Below, piece after piece: positions 58,107-64,000 of a DNA stretch of 64,000 nucleotides. Under the pieces are notes generated by a model that saw nothing but the letters and a program-made list of their open reading frames with translations, did no database searches and was not told where the DNA came from. The stretch's first letter is position 1. Every line of letters begins with the position of its first letter. The DNA lies in the NCBI GenBank assembly GCA_023405815.1, contig JAEXXM010000043.1, positions 55,614 through 119,613 of the forward strand, given 5' to 3'. A program made the translations under genes and the position numbers. This stretch comes from Pseudomonadota bacterium (GTDB taxonomy: Bacteria > Pseudomonadota > Alphaproteobacteria > Rhizobiales > Hyphomicrobiaceae).

Positions 58107-59612
58107 ATGCAACAAAAATCGGGTCAGCAGAAATCGGGAAGCGTCACTTACCAAAAGGTCGATGACGCATATTTTCAAGCGCGCGGGCTGAAGCGCCACG
58201 CAGGTGTTTGGCTGTTGTGGGCGCTCGGTGTCGGCGCCGTTATCTCAGGTCACTTCTCGGGATGGAACCTCGGCCTCGCCTCTGGCGGCTGGGGGGGCAT
58301 GCTGGTCGCCACCATCCTCATCGCCATCATGTATCTCGGCTTGACGTTCTCTCTCGCCGAGATGAGCCCGGCGATGCCGCACACCGGCGGCGCATACTCG
58401 TTCGCACGCACGGCGTTCGGGCCATGGGGAGGGTTCCTCACCGGCCTTGCCGAGAACGTCGAGTACGTGATGACCGCGGCTGTGATCGTGTTCTTCATCG
58501 GCACGTATGGTGCGGCGATCGTCGGCGCGCCGACCGAAACGCAACCCTTGTTCTGGATCTTGGGCTACGTGCTCTTCGTCGGCCTCAACTATCTCGGCGT
58601 CGAGCAGTCGCTGAAGTTCTCGCTCGTCATCACCGTGCTGGCGCTCGCCTGTCTTCTGGTGTTCTACATCAGCGCCATCGGGCACATCGACTTCAAGACG
58701 TGGGCGCTAAACATCGCGACGGACGGGACCGAGATCCAAGGCGGCAACGGGCCTCTGTTCCCGTTCGGCATGTACGGCGTCCTTGCCGCGCTGCCGTTTG
58801 CGGTCTGGCTGTTCCTCGCCATCGAGCAGCTGCCGCTGGCGGCGGAAGAGTCGGTCGATCCCAAGCGCGACATGCCGAAGGGCATCATGCTCGGCATGTT
58901 CACGCTGATCCTGTCCGCCTTCTGCGTGTTGTTCCTCAACCCGTCGGTGATCGGCGTCGGGTCCTTCAAGCTCGGCACCTCGGGTGAGCCGCTGCTCGAT
59001 GGCTTCCGCGCCATCTACGGCGAAGGCTTCGCCAACGCGCTGGCCCTCGTCGCCGTAACCGGCCTCGTCGCCTCGTTCCACGCGATCATCTTCGCCTACG
59101 GGCGGCAGATCTACTCGCTGTCGCGTGCCGGCTACTTCCCGAGCGTCCTCTCGGTGACGCACGGGACCCGCAAGACGCCGCACATCGCCATGGTGGTGGG
59201 CGCACTCCTCGGCCTCGCGGTGATGTTGACCGTCTGGTACGTGGAAGGTGCGGACCAGGGTGCCAAGGTGATCGGCGGCACGCTGCTCAACATGGCGGTG
59301 TTCGGCGCCATGTTCTCCTACGTAATGCAGGGTCTCACCTACATCCAGTTGAAGCGCAAGTTCCCGCATATCGAGCGGCCGTATAAGAGCCCGCTCGGCA
59401 CAACAGGTGCCGTGCTCACGGTCATCATCGCGCTGTTGACCATCTACATGCAGCTCCAGGATCCGCTCTATGTCGCGGGCGTGCTTTGGGTCGCGGCATG
59501 GTTTGCGGTCGGCATCGTCTACTTTGCGCTCTTCGGGCGTCACCACCTCATCCTCTCTCCCGAGGAGGAGTTCGCCATGGCCCGCGGCGAAGCCGCCTAC
59601 AAGTCCGAGTAG
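58107..59612 (+). CDS. APC-family permease, ethanolamine type
   Basis: 501 residues, 12 membrane spans. The N-terminal segment (LWALGVGAVISGHFSGWNLGL) and LAEMSPAMPHTGGAYSFAR match the ethanolamine permease group (EutH-independent, eat-like) of the amino acid/polyamine/organocation superfamily. It probably imports ethanolamine as a nitrogen source. ATG 58107 follows GGGGGGAC. No ethanolamine ammonia-lyase gene is in the window. Confidence 0.85.
   Translation: MQQKSGQQKSGSVTYQKVDDAYFQARGLKRHAGVWLLWALGVGAVISGHFSGWNLGLASGGWGGMLVATILIAIMYLGLTFSLAEMSPAMPHTGGAYSFARTAFGPWGGFLTGLAENVEYVMTAAVIVFFIGTYGAAIVGAPTETQPLFWILGYVLFVGLNYLGVEQSLKFSLVITVLALACLLVFYISAIGHIDFKTWALNIATDGTEIQGGNGPLFPFGMYGVLAALPFAVWLFLAIEQLPLAAEESVDPKRDMPKGIMLGMFTLILSAFCVLFLNPSVIGVGSFKLGTSGEPLLDGFRAIYGEGFANALALVAVTGLVASFHAIIFAYGRQIYSLSRAGYFPSVLSVTHGTRKTPHIAMVVGALLGLAVMLTVWYVEGADQGAKVIGGTLLNMAVFGAMFSYVMQGLTYIQLKRKFPHIERPYKSPLGTTGAVLTVIIALLTIYMQLQDPLYVAGVLWVAAWFAVGIVYFALFGRHHLILSPEEEFAMARGEAAYKSE
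59571..59592 (+). repeat. 22-bp direct repeat, copy in permease 3' end
   Basis: ttcgccatggcccgcggcga + ag, coding for FAMARGE at the permease C-terminus. An identical 22-mer occurs at 59930-59951. Confidence 0.85.
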
Positions 59613-59628
59613 ATCGAGATTAGTCATG

Positions 59629-59663
59629 CCCCCTTGCCGCGAAGAATTCTCGCGGCAAGGGGG
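59629..59663. terminator. 14-bp perfect hairpin after permease
   Basis: Arms cccccttgccgcga and tcgcggcaaggggg with loop agaattc. No T-tract follows, so it is a weak intrinsic terminator or an mRNA 3'-end stabiliser. Confidence 0.6.
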
Positions 59664-59724
59664 AACTAACCCAGCTTCAGGTTGTTGCCGCGCGACGAGC
59701 ATCACGCTCGTGAGGAGAACAATC

Positions 59725-59916
59725 ATGAAGCTTGCATCATTGATTGCTACCGCCGTGGCGGCGCTCATCATGGCCGCCAGCTTCACTCAGCCCGCTGCTG
59801 CCTGTGGCTGGAAAAAATCAGCCTATCACGGGGCCTCCGCTGACGCCGGCGAGGTGCGCGGCTACCGAGCCTACAGATCTCATAGACCCTACAGAGTCGT
59901 TCGACCCGCCGGGTGA
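59725..59916 (+). CDS. small secreted protein
   Basis: 63 residues. GAGGAGAACA precedes ATG 59725. Signal peptide ends PAAA-CGW. The mature part is basic and Tyr-rich (GYRAYRSHRPYRVVRP). Single Cys directly at the probable cleavage site, but the lipobox positions (PAAAC) are only a partial fit. No family recognised. Confidence 0.6.
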   Translation: MKLASLIATAVAALIMAASFTQPAAACGWKKSAYHGASADAGEVRGYRAYRSHRPYRVVRPAG

Positions 59917-59929
59917 CGTCACCTGCATG

Positions 59930-59951
59930 TTCGCCATGGCCCGCGGCGAAG
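59930..59951 (+). repeat. 22-bp direct repeat, orphan copy of permease tail
   Basis: Identical to 59571-59592 and followed by a diverged end and a TAG stop, as a decayed copy of a permease C-terminus would be. Confidence 0.8.
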
Positions 59952-60281
59952 TCGGCCACTAGGTATCGCGACCTAGTGGTGTGCTATCCGAACATTTGCA
60001 TCGTCGGGGGTTGTTGCGGCACCGACCATAGCCATATCGCCTGCATTGGAAGAGAATGCCGCGGGCTCGCAACCTGGGATCGAGAGGGCAGCAATCCTGA
60101 GCGCCGACTGCTGCCCGCTTCTCAGGCGGCCAGCCTGCTAATTCAGCTTTTTGGCTGAAAGCGTACATTTCGGGCAGGCGGGGACGGGTTGCTGTCACGC
60201 CGCCAGGCACGAACAAAATTTCATTCCTTGTCAAAATATTAGCGGGCACCAAGCCTGTTTTCTGCCATCGACCCGCTGAAG

Positions 60282-60297
60282 CGGTACGCTCCTTGCA
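60282..60297 (+). promoter_or_regulatory. sigma-54 promoter of the ammonium transporter
   Basis: cGGTACGctccTTGCA against the consensus TGGCACGnnnnTTGCA: GG and GC dinucleotides correctly 10 bp apart, 14 of 16 positions agreeing if N positions are counted. It lies 87 bp upstream of the ATG. Ammonium transporters are commonly under RpoN/NtrC control. Confidence 0.75.
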
Positions 60298-60314
60298 CTC
60301 AAGTGAAATTACTT

Positions 60315-60341
60315 GCAGCTCGCGCAACCAGCGCGCGCTGC
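60315..60341 (+). other. leader hairpin before ammonium transporter
   Basis: gcagctcgcgc-aacca-gcgcgcgctgc, 11-bp stem with one mismatch, within the predicted transcript leader, 43 bp before the ATG. May affect translation; no riboswitch family recognised. Confidence 0.5.
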
Positions 60342-60383
60342 CAAGGATAGTTGGGATGCGCACTCGAGAGGTGGGAGAGGCGT

Positions 60384-61796
60384 ATGGATAATGAAACTAC
60401 GGCGCTAACAACGCTGTTCACTGAGTTCTACTTCTTCCTGACCATCGTGCTGATGTTCTTCATCCACGTTGGTTTTTGCATGTACGAAGTCGGCGTCTCG
60501 CGGACCAAGAACCTGCAGCACACACTGCTCAAGAATACGATGGCGATCCCGGTGGTCGGTCTCGTGTTCCTTCTCTTCGGAATGTGGCTCTACATCGCCT
60601 TGCAGGCTTGGCCTGTCGGCTCATCGACGGTCAGCTTCGAGACGGGCTTCGAGCCCTGGTCGCAGAAGCTCGCTCCGAACATCACGGACCGTATCTCCGG
60701 CGTATTCTGGGCGGCCTTCGCGCTGTTCGGCATGACCGCCGCCTCGATCGTCTCGGGCTCGATCATCGAGCGCGCCAAGACGACGGGCTTCCTCATCTTC
60801 GCCGTCTATGTCGGCGCCGTGGCGTGGGTCATCCCTGCCGCATGGGGATGGGCCGGCAACGGCTGGATGGTGCAGTACCTCGGCTTCCACGATCAGTACT
60901 GCTCGGCAGTGCTGCACGCGCCAGCCGGCTTCGCCACCCTCGGCCTTCTCCTCGCGCTTGGACCGCGCATCGGCAAGTTCGGTCCGAAGGGCGAGGTTCG
61001 TGACATCCCGATCCACAATCCGTGGATGGTCACCCTCGGCATCTTCCTGATCTTCATTGGCTTCTTCGGCTTCTATGCCGCGTGCCACATCCCGATCGTG
61101 AATGTTGCCGCGGAAGGCCAGCCTGCCTTCTGGACCTCGACCAACATCTATGGCGTTCCGATCACGCTGTCGGGTGTCACCCTCAACTTCCTGTTCGCCA
61201 TGTTCGGCGGCATGATCACGGCCTACCTGGTCTCGGGCGGCAATTCGTTCTGGACCTACTCGGGCGGTCTTACCGGCCTCATCAGCGCGAGTGCCGGCAA
61301 CGACTTCTATCATCCGATCATGGCCCTGGTGGTGGCCTCGGCGGGCACCATTCTCGCCTACGTGCTGCACAACTTCGTCGAGCGCCGCTTCAAGCTCGAC
61401 GACGCTGTCGGCGCAGTGGCGGTGCACGGCTACTGCGGCGTGTTCGGTGGTCTCATCGCAGGCTTCCTGCTGTGGGGTTACCCGGCCGTGATGCCGAGCG
61501 CGGGCACCTTCATCAACCTTTCGGAAGGGGCCGGCTGGTTCGGCACCAACGCGGAGGGTCTGCCGATCGTCACGCCCATGGGCAACGCGATCTGCACGGC
61601 CGTCTTCGCCATCGGGTTCGGTCTGATCCCCGGCTACATCATCGGCATGCTGCTCAAGGGCTTCGGCCTGCTGCGCGTGCCGGCTGCGGTCGAGGTCAAG
61701 GGTCTCGATGGCGAGGTCGTTCCTTACAACTACCCCGCCATGTCCGGCACGGAGGCCGCTTTCGAGGCCATCGTGAAGCAGGAAGCCAAGATCTAA
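60384..61796 (+). CDS. amt: ammonium transporter, divergent Amt
   Basis: 470 residues, about 11 membrane spans. Conserved Amt features align: the Phe of the outer gate (FGMTAASIVSG), the Asp of the recruitment site followed 8 residues on by the first pore His (DQYCSAVLH), second Phe gate (FFGFYAACH) and the second pore His (VAVHGYCGVFGG). The segment between Asp and His (QYCSAVL) differs from the usual FAGGTVV, marking a divergent subfamily. Carries NH3/NH4+ across the inner membrane. ATG 60384 follows GGGAGAGG. Co-transcribed with 61819. Confidence 0.9.
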   Translation: MDNETTALTTLFTEFYFFLTIVLMFFIHVGFCMYEVGVSRTKNLQHTLLKNTMAIPVVGLVFLLFGMWLYIALQAWPVGSSTVSFETGFEPWSQKLAPNITDRISGVFWAAFALFGMTAASIVSGSIIERAKTTGFLIFAVYVGAVAWVIPAAWGWAGNGWMVQYLGFHDQYCSAVLHAPAGFATLGLLLALGPRIGKFGPKGEVRDIPIHNPWMVTLGIFLIFIGFFGFYAACHIPIVNVAAEGQPAFWTSTNIYGVPITLSGVTLNFLFAMFGGMITAYLVSGGNSFWTYSGGLTGLISASAGNDFYHPIMALVVASAGTILAYVLHNFVERRFKLDDAVGAVAVHGYCGVFGGLIAGFLLWGYPAVMPSAGTFINLSEGAGWFGTNAEGLPIVTPMGNAICTAVFAIGFGLIPGYIIGMLLKGFGLLRVPAAVEVKGLDGEVVPYNYPAMSGTEAAFEAIVKQEAKI

Positions 61797-61818
61797 CCCG
61801 CAGAGAAAGGAGATACGA

Positions 61819-62037
61819 ATGTCGACTGGATTGTCTTCGCTTTCCAAGCTTTCGGAACTGAGCACTCTCTACCCGTTCGCAGGTGCAGAGTTTCTCTACA
61901 CTCTGATCCTGCTCGGGTTCGTCGTCCTGTTCTTCATGTGGCAGACGACCATGGAGCAGCTCCACATCCGCAAGATCATGGGCGAGGCCAAGAGCGAGTC
62001 GGCTCCCTCAGGGGCGGCGTTCTCGCCGGCCGAGTAA
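61819..62037 (+). CDS. single-span membrane protein coupled to Amt
   Basis: 72 residues. AAAGGAGATACGA precedes the ATG, only 22 bp after the amt stop. One helix (FLYTLILLGFVVLFFMWQTT) sits between a Ser/Leu-rich N-terminus and a charged C-terminus (EQLHIRKIMGEAKSES). A terminator follows, so this is a two-gene operon. No glnK/glnB is present. No family recognised. Confidence 0.75.
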   Translation: MSTGLSSLSKLSELSTLYPFAGAEFLYTLILLGFVVLFFMWQTTMEQLHIRKIMGEAKSESAPSGAAFSPAE

Positions 62038-62060
62038 GCCGACGCACCGCAAAATCGAAG

Positions 62061-62093
62061 ATGGCCCGGGTGAAAGCCCGGGCCATTTCGTTA
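62061..62093 (+). terminator. terminator of the amt operon
   Basis: Perfect 10-bp stem atggcccggg / cccgggccat with loop tgaaag, then tttcgtt. Confidence 0.88.
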
Positions 62094-62237
62094 TGGGCGT
62101 CCTTGCCTTGCCAAGGCAGTTGCCCGATCGCCGGCCTTGTCGAGGTCAATCACCGATCAGTGTCAACAAATCCGGACGCGGGCGGGGCTATTATGTGATT
62201 CTTGGACCAAGCGGACTTGAGAATCGGGTTCCTCGCC

Positions 62238-62780
62238 ATGGAACGCACCTGGAGCTGTTTCGACTGCCAGTTCGAGGGCGCAGAGCCGCTCTGCTTCACG
62301 GAGGACGGGGTCTTCGACCCCAGGCGCCTCGCGCGCATCCTTTTGAAGATCAACCAGCCCGGTGCCACCCACGAGGAAAAGGGCGACCGCATGCGCGCCT
62401 ACGATTGCGTGGACGAGATGGTGCAGACCGCGCCCGATGTCGCGGTGACTTTCATCCTCGCGGCGCTCGACGAGTGCAAGACTGGAGAGCATGTGGCGCT
62501 GCTCGGCGCGGGGGCGCTCGAGACCTTGCTCAAGACGCACGGGCCGAAGGTCATCGGTCAGCTCGAAAAGGCGGCAAAGCAGCATGCAAAGGTGCGCTAC
62601 CTTCTCTCCGCCACCTGGGGCCAGGCGTACATCGTCCCCAAGGTCTGGGAGCACCTCGTTGCCGCCGTCGCTCCAGGGCCGGTCATGGATGCCGATCCCC
62701 GCACGCCGGCAGCCGGCATGGTCGACAAGATCCTCGATGCCAACGGCGTCGCAGCGCTCCTGGCCGAGCCAATGCACTAA
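62238..62780 (+). CDS. DUF6869-like protein
   Basis: 180 residues. CFDCQF near the N-terminus, then a helical body with FILAALDECKTGEHVALLGA, LETLLKTHG and AKVRYLLSATWG, resembling the DUF6869 pattern (short helical repeats around an FxLAALD core). No signal peptide or catalytic motif. ATG 62238 is used; an upstream TTG at 62202 is possible. Its stop overlaps that of the convergent gene by 3 bp. Confidence 0.55.
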   Translation: MERTWSCFDCQFEGAEPLCFTEDGVFDPRRLARILLKINQPGATHEEKGDRMRAYDCVDEMVQTAPDVAVTFILAALDECKTGEHVALLGAGALETLLKTHGPKVIGQLEKAAKQHAKVRYLLSATWGQAYIVPKVWEHLVAAVAPGPVMDADPRTPAAGMVDKILDANGVAALLAEPMH

Positions 62781-63811
62781 CGCGCGCCGCGGACGGGCGG
62801 TGCCTCTGCCGTGGTGAACTCGCGCATCTGCTCTATGCGCTGGCGCGCAAGCTCGACATAGAAATCATCGATGTTGCTGCGCTGCAGGCGGGCCAGGTGC
62901 TGCTCGGTGCGTTCGCTCGGCGGGGGATGTGTCAACCTGGGCCTATTGGTGTGCTTCGGCATCAGGTCGTCGACCGCACCGAGAATCGGGAAGATGATAA
63001 AGGGCGCTTCGAACATGGCTCGCTCGGCGAGCTTCGAAGGCGTTCCTTGCTGCGTCAGGCAATCTATCAGCTCATGGCAGAAGATTCCTGCCATCTCGTC
63101 GGCGAAGAACTCCTCCTCACGGTCGGTTGTGACGTTGGTGAGATGCTGGCGGTTCATGTCACATAGAACGTGACCCAGCTCGTGCCCGACGACGTACTGC
63201 TGCATGGCGTAGGCGTAAGTCGCAGCGACCATTGCGTGCTGCGGACCTAGTGCTGCTGGCATCTCGTGCTGGTAACGGGCGAGAAGCTCTATGTTGCGCT
63301 GAATGCGGGCTTTCGCATCCGACACATCGAACTCGGGCGCAAAATCCGTGGTCTTTGAACTCGGCTCCGGCGTTGACCCTTCGAATTTGAGCTTCATCGC
63401 ACCGACGAGGATGCATGCCACGCGGTAGAGAAACATCTCCAGGCCGCGGTTGACGAGAAGCAGATAGCCCTGGAATTCGCCGCTCTTGAACACAGTCATA
63501 ATCTTGGCGTTGAACCGCGGGTCAGGCACCTCTCCTATGTAGATCGCCGTTTCGCGCAGCCGCGTCTGGCGTGGCACGGCCTCGATCGCCTCCCGAAGCA
63601 GAAGCCGCCAATAGCCGTTGTAGAACCGCGCCCGTCCCTGGCGACGCAGGGCCGCATCGCTCATAAGCTTTTCGAGGTCGGCCAAATTCGAGTACCGCGT
63701 TGCACCCAAATCCGGTCCCAGCTGGTCGCTGATCGCAGATTCTGGGACGCAATAGCTCCAGCGCATCAGGCGGAGATAGCGCTTGTGCAGATACTGATAG
63801 TTCTCCTCCAT
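62777..63811 (-). CDS. HELGH metallopeptidase-like protein
   Basis: 344 residues. GHELGHVLCDM is an HExxH zinc site; 20-30 residues later EEEFFADEMAG gives E-x-x-x-D, a gluzincin/minigluzincin-type third ligand. The N-terminal ~200 residues are helical with a hydrophobic patch (FLYRVACILVGAM). No signal peptide. It starts 12 bp after the upstream gene on the same strand, with GAGGCTCCTC before the ATG, so the two form an operon. Substrate unknown. Confidence 0.65.
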   Translation of the reverse strand: MEENYQYLHKRYLRLMRWSYCVPESAISDQLGPDLGATRYSNLADLEKLMSDAALRRQGRARFYNGYWRLLLREAIEAVPRQTRLRETAIYIGEVPDPRFNAKIMTVFKSGEFQGYLLLVNRGLEMFLYRVACILVGAMKLKFEGSTPEPSSKTTDFAPEFDVSDAKARIQRNIELLARYQHEMPAALGPQHAMVAATYAYAMQQYVVGHELGHVLCDMNRQHLTNVTTDREEEFFADEMAGIFCHELIDCLTQQGTPSKLAERAMFEAPFIIFPILGAVDDLMPKHTNRPRLTHPPPSERTEQHLARLQRSNIDDFYVELARQRIEQMREFTTAEAPPVRGAR

Positions 63812-63823
63812 GAGGAGCCTCGA

Positions 63824-64000
63824 TCAGCGGCCAGCGATAAAATTGACAATCGAGGCCGAGGGAGCGCCGGCGGCAAAGCCGCGTCCGTGATCGCCGGGCG
63901 TCGACGCCGCCAGCGCCTTGATGATGAGCGGTGCCGAGAGGCCGATGTTGACCACCAGAAGAGCGTTCTTGGCCTCGGTGCCGTACAGTGTCGCCAGCAC
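63824..64000 (-). CDS. unidentified protein, 5' end beyond window
   Basis: Fifty-eight codons before a TGA at 63824-63826; the frame is open to the window edge. The visible part reads TLYGTEAKNALLVVNIGLSA, then PLIIKALAAS, and ends SIVNFIAGR. Hydrophobic and Gly/Ala-rich; no family recognised. It is the upstream gene of the HELGH peptidase operon. Confidence 0.6.
   Translation of the reverse strand: MLATLYGTEAKNALLVVNIGLSAPLIIKALAASTPGDHGRGFAAGAPSASIVNFIAGR

Larger units (their letters stand above)
59917..60383. other. gene-free stretch, leader of the ammonium transporter
   Basis: 467 bp. Holds the duplicated permease tail at its left edge, the sigma-54 promoter and a 5'-UTR hairpin at its right. 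A long open frame on the minus strand (59959-60363) has no ribosome site or recognisable sequence and is rejected. Confidence 0.55.

Noticed and set aside
59959..60363. 134-codon minus-strand frame in the amt leader region
   Set aside because: No ribosome site or recognisable sequence, and it runs through the sigma-54 promoter and leader hairpin.

Overview
This window is GC-rich DNA with an alphaproteobacterial gene order: ruvC-ruvA ... ruvB ... ybgC ... tolQ-tolR-tolA-tolB ... pal ... cpoB-tilS-ftsH-folP-glmM. Together with CtrA-type TTAA-N7-TTAA boxes, two Omp25-like beta-barrel genes, DUF992 and other families common in the group, and many short GC-rich palindromes, this points to the Hyphomicrobiales (Rhizobiales), possibly near Hyphomicrobium. 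The genus is an inference. The sequence is chromosomal. I found no rRNA or tRNA gene, no insertion sequence and no CRISPR array.

Layout. 1-8.8 kb: a partial alpha/beta hydrolase, then Holliday-junction genes ruvC and ruvA, separated from ruvB by about 3.6 kb of accessory genes (membrane protein, DUF992, S41 protease, TMEM175-type channel), followed by a Tat-exported phosphoesterase, ybgC and an HU protein. 8.9-11.7 kb: small envelope proteins, an HExxH protein and a beta-carbonic anhydrase. 11.9-21.3 kb: the Tol-Pal envelope-constriction system. It is expanded here by three tandem 39-44-residue lipoprotein genes between tolB and pal, and by a TPR-OmpA hybrid between pal and cpoB. 21.4-26.2 kb: tilS-ftsH-folP-glmM housekeeping genes. 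26.4-30.3 kb: two outer-membrane beta-barrels, the first preceded by two CtrA boxes, and a DUF4139 protein. 30.6-37.8 kb: purA, then mostly single genes for small-molecule enzymes (GFA-type, DUF4336, exported deaminase, GNAT, Nudix, phosphoesterase, patatin). 37.9-40.7 kb: a molybdate ABC transporter in which a truncated modA precedes an intact, apparently foreign modA-modB pair and a native-looking modC. 40.7-49.5 kb: an XRE regulator, RlpA, chromate and magnesium transporters and methylmalonyl-CoA mutase. 49.8-57.8 kb: a run of small secreted or membrane proteins of mostly unknown function, including an NlpC/P60-like candidate and a zinc peptidase. 57.8-62.1 kb: a nitrogen block with an ethanolamine-type permease, a small secreted protein, and a divergent ammonium transporter with a 72-residue single-span partner behind a strong sigma-54 promoter match. 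62.2-64 kb: a DUF6869-like protein and a minus-strand pair including an HELGH metallopeptidase.

The most unusual items are the lipoprotein triplet and TPR-OmpA hybrid inside the tol-pal locus, the modAB replacement scar, and the Amt plus small-membrane-protein operon with no glnK. All assignments were made by reading the sequence; no database search was run.
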